Shown here: one piece after another, positions 8,939-16,932 of the stretch
Layout of the letters: every line of letters begins with the position of its first letter
Numbering within the stretch: position 1 is the first letter of the stretch
DNA from: JAJDXW01 sp965223775
GTDB taxonomy: Bacteria; Pseudomonadota; Gammaproteobacteria; HK1
Reading direction: 5' to 3'
Length of the DNA: 64,000 bases
Assembly (NCBI GenBank): GCA_965223775.1
Contig: OZ245021.1
Location: 5,642,001 to 5,706,000, forward strand
The notes under the pieces: generated by a model
Databases searched by the model: none
Seen by the model: the letters and a program-made list of their open reading frames with translations, nothing else
What the model was told of the DNA's origin: nothing
Position numbers and translations under genes: made by a program

Positions 8939-9687
8939 AACCGCGCGGCACGGCGCGCACGGAACGCATCCTCGCCGGGCTCGTGTGCGTGCTGCTGCTG
9001 GCCGCGTTGTGCCGGCCCGTCCTGGCGGAGGGGCCTCCGGCCGCGGCCGGCGAGGAGGCGCGGGACCTCGCGGCCGAAGTGCTGCGCGAGGCGGGCGACG
9101 GCGGGCTCGGGGAGTGGACGCGGGAGGTGATCGGGCGTGCCCTGGAGCGGGCCGGAAAGGCGGCATCCGGGGCCGCCGCCGGCGACGGGTCCGGCAAGGG
9201 GTCCCCGGCCCCGCTCCCGGCCGAACGCCACGCGGCGCGCACGGCGCACGGTCTCGCGGGGCGCGGCGGCACGGCGGAGATTCTCCTGTTCACGAGCCTC
9301 TCGGTGCCGGCGGCGAGCTGGCGGCAATGGGCGCGCGACGCGGCCCGGACCGGGACGCCGCTGGTGCTGCGCGGCGTCGGCCAGGGCGGGTTGCGGGCGA
9401 CGGTGAAGGCGGTCGGCGACCGTCTCGGCGGCCATGACGCGGGGGTTGCCATCGATCCGCGCCTGTTCCGCCTGTTCGGCGTGACGCGCGTGCCCGCCGT
9501 CGTCGTGGCGCCGGGCGGCGTGCCGACGTGCCGGAGCCGGGGCTGTTCGGACGACCCCGCTCCGGCCCACGACCGCGTCGCCGGCAACATCGGTCTCGCG
9601 GCCGCGCTGGAGGCGGTCGCCGCGGAAGGGGACGTGGGCCGCGAAACCGCGCGCCGGTATCTCGGCCTGCTGAGGGGGGAGGAATGA
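8923..9687 (+). CDS. trbC: TrbC, F-type pilin assembly protein
   Basis: 254 residues from the ATG at 8923, inside the end of traU. A hydrophobic segment at about 17-33 serves as signal or anchor. The conserved TrbC domain begins ILLFTSLSVPAASWRQW (S-x-S-x-P signature) and continues through a thioredoxin-like beta-alpha fold ending FGVTRVPAVVVAP. TrbC partners TraW and TraU in pilus assembly. The N-terminal 100 residues are long, Glu/Ala/Gly-rich and probably flexible. The stop overlaps traN. Confidence 0.88.
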   Translation: MLPPLKPRGTARTERILAGLVCVLLLAALCRPVLAEGPPAAAGEEARDLAAEVLREAGDGGLGEWTREVIGRALERAGKAASGAAAGDGSGKGSPAPLPAERHAARTAHGLAGRGGTAEILLFTSLSVPAASWRQWARDAARTGTPLVLRGVGQGGLRATVKAVGDRLGGHDAGVAIDPRLFRLFGVTRVPAVVVAPGGVPTCRSRGCSDDPAPAHDRVAGNIGLAAALEAVAAEGDVGRETARRYLGLLRGEE

Positions 9688-10829
9688 CCGTGGACCGCGA
9701 ACCTCGTTTCGGCCGGGCGGACGTGCTCATCGACCGCGCGACGCGGGTCGTGCGGCTCTTCGCCTGGCTCGCCATGTTCGCCGCCTGCTGCCTGATGCTG
9801 TGGGTGCTCGCACACGAGGCGGCGCGGGCCGAGGACCCGAAGGCCGCCGCCCGCAACATCGGCCGCGCCGGGCAGACGGCGGCGGGCGCCATCGCCAGGG
9901 ACGCCGCAAAGGCGGCGGCGGTGCCGGGCTATGCCGGGACCGACGTGCCGGAGCGCAGCCTCACCGCCGGCGGCATGGCGGATGCGGCCCGGGCGCGGCT
10001 TGGCCGTGCGGACGATCCGGGCGGGGCGGCCGGGCGCGCGGTGGTCGAGGGCACGGTGACGCGGCCCGAGAGGCCGGTGTCGGCGAGCGGTCCGGAAGCG
10101 ACGCGCGCCGACGGCATCGCCGGCAGCCCGCAATCGGCGGCCCACGGGGCCGGCGGCCTCGCCTCGGGCAGCGTTGCGGACTGTGGCGCCGGGCTGGAGG
10201 ATGCCGGGGACGGCGGCGCCTGCGGACGGGTGAGCTGGTGCGTCGGCGCCGGCTGCGAGACCGTGCGGTCCCGATCCAATACCGGGTTCGTCGACGCCAC
10301 GTCGCGCCTCAACATGGCGATGGAGCTGGGCGGCGAGGAGTTCGACCGGGACGACATGCGCTTCTTCACCGGCGAGCGCCGGACCTGCAACATCAAGTGG
10401 TTCGGGCTCGCCAACTGCTGCACCGACTCCGGCGCCCTGGTGGGGCTTGCGGACTGCTCGGCCGAAGAGGTCGAGCTCGCGGAGGAGCGCCACGCGGGCA
10501 ACACCCGCTATCTCGGCAGGTACTGCGCGAGGCGCACCTTCTTCGGGGCCTGCATCCGCCGGGCGCGGGCCTGGTGCGTGTTCGGCTCCAGGCTCGGGCG
10601 CATCCTCCAGGAGCAGGGCCGCTCCCAGCTCGGGGTCGGCTGGTCGGACTGCCGGGGCCTGACGGTGGCCGAGGTCGAGCGCATCGACTTCGGGCGGCTC
10701 GACCTCTCGGAGTTTACGGAAGACCTGATGGACGGGTCGACGGAGCCCGCCGTCTCGCTGCCCGACGCGGGCGACACCGGGGCGGCGATGCGCGCGCGCA
10801 TCCGCGACTTCTACCGCCGGGGCGAGTGA
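9684..10829 (+). CDS. traN: TraN, short form of mating-pair stabilisation protein
   Basis: 381 residues from the ATG at 9684, preceded by a GGGGAGG ribosome-binding site. A signal helix (about 23-46) leads to a mature protein with about twenty Cys, including CGRVSWCVGAGCE, TCNIKWFGLANCC and RRTFFGACIRRARAWC, all characteristic of TraN cores. F TraN is about 600 residues; this one lacks most of the central variable, receptor-contacting region and keeps the Cys-rich base. In F, TraN stabilises mating pairs at the outer membrane. The stop shares bases with the traF start. Confidence 0.88.
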   Translation: MTVDREPRFGRADVLIDRATRVVRLFAWLAMFAACCLMLWVLAHEAARAEDPKAAARNIGRAGQTAAGAIARDAAKAAAVPGYAGTDVPERSLTAGGMADAARARLGRADDPGGAAGRAVVEGTVTRPERPVSASGPEATRADGIAGSPQSAAHGAGGLASGSVADCGAGLEDAGDGGACGRVSWCVGAGCETVRSRSNTGFVDATSRLNMAMELGGEEFDRDDMRFFTGERRTCNIKWFGLANCCTDSGALVGLADCSAEEVELAEERHAGNTRYLGRYCARRTFFGACIRRARAWCVFGSRLGRILQEQGRSQLGVGWSDCRGLTVAEVERIDFGRLDLSEFTEDLMDGSTEPAVSLPDAGDTGAAMRARIRDFYRRGE

Positions 10830-11635
10830 TGGCGCGCGCCGCAAACTGCGCCATCGCGGCGGTGGTGACCCTGCTGGTCTCCAACTCCGTGGCGGGCGCC
10901 GCGGAATGGCGCTCCTGGTGCGGGGCTCCGGGCGAAGGTCCCTCCCTCGGCTGGCACTTCTACTGCGACAGGCCGGAGGAACCGCCGCAGGCACAACCGG
11001 CGCCCGCGCCGGCCCTTCCCGACACGCGAAGCGCGACGGAGCGCATCCGCGAGATGCGCCGCGCGCTGGAGGAAGCGCGCGCCGCGGCGATCCTGGAGCC
11101 CACGGCAGAGAACGTCGCGGCCTATCTGCGCCTGCAGCAGGAGACGTTGCAACGCGCCGCCGTCTTCTCCGACGTCTTCCGGCGCACGGTCTGGGCGACG
11201 CCGGAGCTCGACTACACGCTGAAGCGCCCGGTGGGCGCGCTCGCCAAGCGGCTCTGGTCCGACGAGCGCCGGCGGATGAGCGACGCGGCGCTGGCGCGCT
11301 TGAGCGAGCGCTACGGGCTCATCTATCTCGGCCATGCCGGCTGCGCCGGGTGCCGGGTGTTCGGCCCGCTGCTGCGCGCCTTCAGCTCCCGCTTTGGTCT
11401 CGACGTGCTGGCCGTCTCGCTGACCGGCGAGGCGCTGGAGGGCTGGCCCGAGGCGGTGGCGGACAACGGGCGCGCGGCGAAGCTCGGGCTCGCCGGCGCC
11501 CCGGTCCCCGCCGTGGTGCTGTTCGACACGAAGACGAAGCGCGTGCTGCCGGTGGGCTTCGGCGTGATGGCCGAGGACCAGCTCGCCGAGCGCATCTTCG
11601 CGCTCACCGCCCTGGAGCCCGGCCGTGACTATTGA
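10829..11635 (+). CDS. traF: TraF, thioredoxin-like pilus assembly protein
   Basis: 268 residues from an ATG overlapping the traN stop. A signal peptide ends at about residue 24. The mature protein opens with WRSWCGAPGEGPSLGWHFYCD, a TraF hallmark, and has a C-terminal thioredoxin fold with a CXXC site (HAGCAGCRVF, about 171-174). The F-plasmid protein lacks this CXXC; many relatives keep it, so this one may be an active disulphide isomerase serving TraU, TraN and TraH. The stop overlaps traH. Confidence 0.92.
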   Translation: MARAANCAIAAVVTLLVSNSVAGAAEWRSWCGAPGEGPSLGWHFYCDRPEEPPQAQPAPAPALPDTRSATERIREMRRALEEARAAAILEPTAENVAAYLRLQQETLQRAAVFSDVFRRTVWATPELDYTLKRPVGALAKRLWSDERRRMSDAALARLSERYGLIYLGHAGCAGCRVFGPLLRAFSSRFGLDVLAVSLTGEALEGWPEAVADNGRAAKLGLAGAPVPAVVLFDTKTKRVLPVGFGVMAEDQLAERIFALTALEPGRDY

Positions 11636-13052
11636 TGCGAGGAAGGGCGCTCTCCGCGCCGCGCTGGCGGCGGGCCTGCTCATGGCGACGCCGCCCGCCG
11701 GGGCCGACGTGCTCTCGGAGATGACCGACTTCTGGCGCGGCGCGGCGGTCAACACCACCGGCCCGACCGCCTTCGACGGCCAGGCCTCGGGCCACTGGAC
11801 GCTGGGCAACCTGTACTTGCGCGCCCCGGTGCGCTCGGAGACCATCGCGACGGTCAGCCTGCCGAGCTTCCGCGCCGGCTGCGGCGGCATCGACGCCTTC
11901 GCCGGCGCCTTCTCCTTCATCGACTCCGACCAGCTCATCGCCTTCGGCCGCGCGGTGGCACAGAACGCCGCCGGCTTCGCCTTCGAGCTGGCGCTGGAGA
12001 CCATCTCGCCGGTGATCGCCGAGACCATGGCGAAGCTCCGCGCGCTCGCCCAATGGGTCAACAGCCAGAATCTGAACTCTTGCGAGACCGCCCAGGCGCT
12101 GGTCGGCGCGGTGTGGTCGAAGAACGACCGGGCGAGCGCCTCGATCTGCGCCGCCATCGGCACCAGCCAGGGGATCTTCTCCGACTACGCGGCGGCGACG
12201 CACGGCTGCGGGTCTGAGGGCCGGCGCAACTCGACGCTGGCCGCCGCGTCCGGTCCGATGGCCGACCAGGTCCCGGTCAACGTCAACTACGCCTGGAAGG
12301 CGGTGCGGGCGTCCGCCTTCCTCTCGGGCGACACCCGGCTCGCCGAGTTCGCCATGTCGGTTTCGGGCACGGTGATCGTCACCGCGCCCGTCTCCGACGG
12401 CGACGACGCGGGGCCCCGCGTGCGCGTGCTGGAGCCGCTGGCGCTCGACCGCCGCGTGACCGAGATCCTGATGGAGGGCGGCGGCGACTTGCCGGTCTAC
12501 CGCTGCGACGAGACCGCGCGCTGCCTCAACCCCGCGCTCGGGCGCGTGGCGGTCCCGGCGGACCGGGGCTTCCGGACGCGGGTCGCGGAGCTGCTGCGCG
12601 ATCTGGTGGACGCGGTCAGGACCGATACCGCCCCGCCCGCCGAGGCGCTCGGCCTGGTCAACCTCACCACGCTGCCGGTCTACCGGGTCGCCAACACCGC
12701 CGCCGCCTACCGGGGCGCGGTGGTCGACCAGGAGATGGACGCGCTCGCCGAAGCGGTGGCGCTCGACGTGCTCCAGGTCTGGATCTCGGACCTGCACCGC
12801 ACCGTCGAGGAGCGCGCCGGCACGCTCGACATCGCCGACGGCGACCAGCTCCGGCGCTGGCGCGAGAGCCTGCGGGCCAACCGCGCCGCGCTCGCCCGGC
12901 ACCGCGCGCAAGGGCTGGAGCGCTTCAACACCGCGCTCGCCGTGGTCGAGAAGCTGAGGCTCATCGAGACCGAGCTCGCGGGCGCCCTCTCGGCGGACTT
13001 GCGTGCCGCGCTCGCGTTCTCGCGCGGCGGCGCCGGCGCCGGGTCCAGGTAG
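11625..13052 (+). CDS. traH: TraH, pilus assembly and mating protein
   Basis: 475 residues from a GTG start inside traF; no better in-frame ATG exists nearby. A signal peptide is present. The mature region shows the conserved FDGQASGHWTLGNLYLR and FRAGCGGIDAFAGAFSFI blocks, which identify TraH securely. Other hallmarks are WVNSQNLNSCE and a C-terminal coiled coil. In F, TraH works with TraF, TraW, TraU and TrbC in a periplasmic pilus-extension complex. A gap of 18 bases precedes traG. Confidence 0.94.
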   Translation: MTIDARKGALRAALAAGLLMATPPAGADVLSEMTDFWRGAAVNTTGPTAFDGQASGHWTLGNLYLRAPVRSETIATVSLPSFRAGCGGIDAFAGAFSFIDSDQLIAFGRAVAQNAAGFAFELALETISPVIAETMAKLRALAQWVNSQNLNSCETAQALVGAVWSKNDRASASICAAIGTSQGIFSDYAAATHGCGSEGRRNSTLAAASGPMADQVPVNVNYAWKAVRASAFLSGDTRLAEFAMSVSGTVIVTAPVSDGDDAGPRVRVLEPLALDRRVTEILMEGGGDLPVYRCDETARCLNPALGRVAVPADRGFRTRVAELLRDLVDAVRTDTAPPAEALGLVNLTTLPVYRVANTAAAYRGAVVDQEMDALAEAVALDVLQVWISDLHRTVEERAGTLDIADGDQLRRWRESLRANRAALARHRAQGLERFNTALAVVEKLRLIETELAGALSADLRAALAFSRGGAGAGSR

Positions 13053-13070
13053 GCCCGCGGGAAGCCCGGC

Positions 13071-15986
13071 GTGTACGAGCTCTTCACCATGGGCGGCGGG
13101 ACCTATCTCGTCGACCTGCTGAACGCCGTCGCCGCGATCACCTCGGGCGGCGCCTATGTGGCGCTCGCCCAGCTTAGCGGTGCAGCCGGGCTCGGCTGGA
13201 TCCTGTTCCGCACCGCCTTCGGCGGGTCGTGGAAGGACAACGCGAAGTGGATCCTGCTGTTCGTCGCCGTGTGGGGCGCGATGATCGTGCCCAAGGCGAC
13301 GGTGCGCGTCGTCGACCGCCTCGACCCGGCGCTCGCGCCCGCCGTGGTCGCCAACGTGCCGGTGGGGCTCGCGCTGTTCGCCTCGCTGACGAGCCAGGTC
13401 GGCGACGGGCTGACGCGGCTCACCGAGCAGGCGTTCACGCTCCCCGACGACCTCGCCTACCAGCGTCACGGGCTGATCTTCGGGGCGCGGCTCGCCGCAT
13501 CCGCGACGCGGCTCGAGGTGACCGACGCGGTGTTCGCGCGGAACCTGCGCAACTACGCCAGGCAGTGCGTGTTCCATGCCCTGCTGCTCGGCCACATCTC
13601 GGCCGACGACCTGCGCGAATCCACCGACCTCTGGCGGCTGGTGACCGCCACGGGCACGCCGTCGGCCGGGGCCTCGCCCGCGCGCATGTTCGAGCTCGCG
13701 ACCCGGCTGCCCGCGGTCGGCACCGGGGCGACGCCCATCGAGCGCGAGATCGTCACCTGCGCGGTGGGCGCGGGGCGGTTGGGCGCCCAATGGAACGCCG
13801 AGATCGCAAGGGCGGGGTCCATCTTCGGGCGGCGCATCTTCCCCGACGCCCGGACCGAAGCGCTGGCCCGGGCCGAGCTGCTGGCGGCGCTGCCCGCCGC
13901 CCACGACTTCCTGATCGGCGCGGCGCGCTCGGCGGGCGAGATCATGCGCCAGCAGATGGTGCTGAACGCGGTCCACGACGCCGGCGAGCAGTGGGCGGCG
14001 GAGGCCGGCAACGCCGCCGCGCTCCGGGCCTACACCGAGGCCCGGGCCGAGGCCCAGACCGTCTCGGCCTACCGGGCGATCGGGCGCCAGGCCGAGACCT
14101 GGGTGCCGCTCCTTCGCATCGTCTTCGAGTGCCTCTATGTCGGCGCCTTCCCGATGGCGGTGCTGCTGATGCTGACCCCGGCGGGGACGGCGATATTCCG
14201 CTCCTACGTGACGGGGCTCGTGTGGCTCCAGTCCTGGGGGCCGCTCTACGCGGTGCTGCACCGCATCTCCATGGGCGAGGCGGCCGAGCGCATGAGCGCG
14301 GCGGCGTCGATGCCGGGCGGGGATATCGGCATCTCGCTCATCGCCCAGGCGGGGATCCGGGCGGTCGCCTCCGACGTCGCGGTGATGTCGGGCTACCTCT
14401 CGATGTCGGTGCCGTTCCTCGCCGCCGCACTCGCCTACGGATTGTCGAAGGCGACCGTTCTCGCGACCTCGGTGCTCGCCGTCGGCCAGGACGCGGCCTC
14501 TTCCGCCGCGCACGAGGGCACCACCGGCAACCTCTCGCTCGCCAACACCGGCTACGACACCCACCGCTTCGCGAGCCTGGAGGGGCGCCAGATCCGCACC
14601 TCCGCCCATGTCGATACCGACCGCTACTCAGGATTCGCGCCGGCCGGGGCAGGGTTCACCGTCGCGCCCGACGGCACGCCGATTGTGGATGCCGGCAGCG
14701 CCACGAGCCGCATCCCGGCCGCCGGCGTGCGGCTCTCGGAGTCGCTGGCGACCAGCCACGAGACCCGCGCGGCCGAGGCCCGCGGCCTCTCGCGGCACTG
14801 GTCGGCCGAGGCGGGCCAGGCGCGCAACGCCGCCGTCACCGACGCCACCGGCCTGATCGAGCGCTATTCGCACGACGTCAGCACCGGCGAGGCCTACGCG
14901 CGCGGCGTCACCGAGAGCGAGAGCGCGAATGTGCAGGAGCTGGAATCGCACATGGAGAAGCTCGCCGAGGTGAGTGGGCTCAGCAAGACCCAGGCGATGG
15001 TGCTGACCGGCGAGGCGCGGGTCGGGGGCGGGTGGAACTTCATCGCCAAGCTCGGCGCCGACGGTTCCGCCATGTGGCGCGGCGAGACCATCGAGAGCGA
15101 TGCCTGGAACCGCATGCAGGAATACGACCGACAGCACGGGGTGACGGAGACCTGGTCGAAGGTGGCGGAAGCGTCGCGGCGCCATTCGACGCAGACGGGG
15201 ATGAGCGACATGGCGAGCCTCGACGAGAGCCTGTCGGCCAACCTGACGCGCATGCAGCGCTTCGAGGAGCGCGCATCGCTTAGCAAGCAGGAATCGGAGA
15301 GCTGGTCCGATCAAGCGGCCCAGGTGCGCTCGGACGCGCAGGCCATCGAGCGCGAGCTCGGCCAGCCCTTCTTCGTCTGGCTCTCGGAACGGACAAGCGC
15401 GGACGGGCGCGCCATCGGCGCCGCGGGCGCGATGCGGATCGCCTCCCCGCAGACCCCGGAGGACGCCGAGGCGCTCAGGGAGCACGCCGCCGCGTTCATC
15501 GCAGAGAAGTTCCCCGCGCCGGCAGGACCCGATCCGGCGACGGTCGGCGGCGCGGCGGAATACGAAGGCGCGGCGGGCGAGCTGCGCGGCGCCTACACGC
15601 GCGAGACCGCCGCGGCGTACGGGGGCTGGTCGGAAGGGGTGCGAGACCGCGCCTATGTGGCGGGCGCGCCGATCCCGGGCGAGGTCGAGGCCGCCGCGCG
15701 GGGGATGCGCGCCGAGACGCGGGCGGACATGACGGTGAGCGAGGCCGGGCGCGAGGCGCGGGCCGGGCTGACCGGGGAGCGCACCCGTGAAGGCCGGGCC
15801 GGGGTCGCGGTGGAGACGGAGAAGCCGTTCGAGCGCCACGCCACGGAGAACCTCCCCGTCATCGGCGGGTGGCTCGCGGGCCAGCTGTTCGGCACCGCGA
15901 AGAACGCCGCGCCGGACGGTGGGGACGAGGCGGGGAATGGCGGAACGGTGCGGTTCGACCCGGACTGGAAGGACCAGTCGCCGTGA
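13071..15986 (+). CDS. traG: TraG, mating-pair stabilisation and channel protein
   Basis: 971 residues from a GTG start. The N-terminal half has several membrane segments (about 20-75, 95-115, 345-385, 420-475) and the TraG opening GGGTYLVDLLNAVAAIT with a downstream MLTPAGTAIFRSYVTGLVW block. The C-terminal half is a long soluble, Glu/Ala/Ser-rich, helical periplasmic region. TraG acts in pilus assembly, through its N-terminal half, and in mating-pair stabilisation and surface recognition. Its end lies six bases from the convergent membrane gene on the other strand. Confidence 0.92.
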   Translation: MYELFTMGGGTYLVDLLNAVAAITSGGAYVALAQLSGAAGLGWILFRTAFGGSWKDNAKWILLFVAVWGAMIVPKATVRVVDRLDPALAPAVVANVPVGLALFASLTSQVGDGLTRLTEQAFTLPDDLAYQRHGLIFGARLAASATRLEVTDAVFARNLRNYARQCVFHALLLGHISADDLRESTDLWRLVTATGTPSAGASPARMFELATRLPAVGTGATPIEREIVTCAVGAGRLGAQWNAEIARAGSIFGRRIFPDARTEALARAELLAALPAAHDFLIGAARSAGEIMRQQMVLNAVHDAGEQWAAEAGNAAALRAYTEARAEAQTVSAYRAIGRQAETWVPLLRIVFECLYVGAFPMAVLLMLTPAGTAIFRSYVTGLVWLQSWGPLYAVLHRISMGEAAERMSAAASMPGGDIGISLIAQAGIRAVASDVAVMSGYLSMSVPFLAAALAYGLSKATVLATSVLAVGQDAASSAAHEGTTGNLSLANTGYDTHRFASLEGRQIRTSAHVDTDRYSGFAPAGAGFTVAPDGTPIVDAGSATSRIPAAGVRLSESLATSHETRAAEARGLSRHWSAEAGQARNAAVTDATGLIERYSHDVSTGEAYARGVTESESANVQELESHMEKLAEVSGLSKTQAMVLTGEARVGGGWNFIAKLGADGSAMWRGETIESDAWNRMQEYDRQHGVTETWSKVAEASRRHSTQTGMSDMASLDESLSANLTRMQRFEERASLSKQESESWSDQAAQVRSDAQAIERELGQPFFVWLSERTSADGRAIGAAGAMRIASPQTPEDAEALREHAAAFIAEKFPAPAGPDPATVGGAAEYEGAAGELRGAYTRETAAAYGGWSEGVRDRAYVAGAPIPGEVEAAARGMRAETRADMTVSEAGREARAGLTGERTREGRAGVAVETEKPFERHATENLPVIGGWLAGQLFGTAKNAAPDGGDEAGNGGTVRFDPDWKDQSP

Positions 15987-15991
15987 CCGGG

Positions 15992-16351
15992 TCAGCGGAG
16001 GTGGTCGCTGCGCATCAGGCGCTCGTGCTCGTCCTGAATGCGCAGATGGGCATAACGCCCGGTCCTGGTGGCCCAGTCGATGCGCTCGTCGCGCCCGTCG
16101 GGAAGCTCATAGCTCCGGAACGCCGACCAGTCGCGGTCGCGCAACCCCCGCCGGAGCGCGCCCGCGAGGCTCGCCAGCACGGTCCAGGCGATGGCGCCGA
16201 TCCAGAGCGGGCCGAGGAGATCGGTGCCCGCGTCGAAGAAGAGCGCGGCGGCCGAACAGAGCGCCGCGAGCGCGAGCCCGACGAGCACGAAGATGCGTTC
16301 GCGCCAAGTCGTGGGCAGACGGGAGTCCGTGGATGTTCGCGTCATGGTCAT
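15992..16351 (-). CDS. Small two-helix membrane protein, opposing the tra operon
   Basis: 119 residues on the minus strand, with a GGAGG site five bases before the ATG. Two hydrophobic helices (about 21-41 and 49-66) are followed by a charged cytoplasmic tail (RDRDWSAFRSYELPDGRDERIDW). I do not recognise the family. It is convergent with traG and divergent from ssb, so it interrupts an otherwise one-way operon. A role as surface or entry exclusion factor would suit its place next to traG, since exclusion proteins of F act through TraG, but nothing in the sequence proves this. Confidence 0.7.
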   Translation of the reverse strand: MTMTRTSTDSRLPTTWRERIFVLVGLALAALCSAAALFFDAGTDLLGPLWIGAIAWTVLASLAGALRRGLRDRDWSAFRSYELPDGRDERIDWATRTGRYAHLRIQDEHERLMRSDHLR

Positions 16352-16503
16352 GGCCTCCGAGCATACCGGCGATGGCCGGAAAGGCTACGGCCGGCGGCCC
16401 CCTCGGACCCCCGCCCCTTCGCCCCCGCCCGGGCCGGGCTCCGCCTCATGGTGGCGCGGACCCCGGGCCGGGACATCCCCTGAAGACCGTGAGGAGAAAC
16501 GAC

Positions 16504-16890
16504 ATGCTGGACATCAACCGTGTGACGCTGCTGGGGCGCGCGGGACGCGACCCCGAGATCCGCGAGCTGCGGGGCGGCGAACGGACCGCCTCGTTCAGTC
16601 TCGCCACCACCGAGCGGTGGAAGGACCGCGAGGGGAACCCGGCCGAGAAGACCGAGTGGCACCGCATCGTGGTCTTCGGCGGCGCCGTCAAGGCGGTGGA
16701 GGCGATGGTGGCCAAGGGCGCGGCGGTGCTGGTCGAGGGGCGGATCGCCCGGCGCGAGTACCGCGACAAGCAGGACAACGCGCGCCACGTCACCGAGATC
16801 GTCGTCGCCGGCCCGCAGGGCATGGTGAACGTGCTCGCCCCGAAACGCGCGGACGCCTCCGCGGGGAGCGGCGGCGATGACGACGAGTGA
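16504..16890 (+). CDS. ssb: Single-stranded DNA-binding protein, tra operon copy
   Basis: 128 residues with an OB fold: LDINRVTLLGRAGRDPEIRE start, the TASFSLATTERW strand and the TEWHRIVVFG core are all SSB signatures. The acidic tail ends GDDDE without the usual DDIPF tip that recruits host repair proteins. Placed just before traD and traI, it probably coats transferred single strands in donor or recipient. The ATG at 16504 has a GGAGAAAC site upstream. The window holds two other ssb loci (see 35989-40621), which do keep the DDIPF tip. Confidence 0.93.
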   Translation: MLDINRVTLLGRAGRDPEIRELRGGERTASFSLATTERWKDREGNPAEKTEWHRIVVFGGAVKAVEAMVAKGAAVLVEGRIARREYRDKQDNARHVTEIVVAGPQGMVNVLAPKRADASAGSGGDDDE

Positions 16891-16932
16891 GCGCGCGGTC
16901 CGTGCGGCGCGCGCGCATCCGGGGACCGCCTG

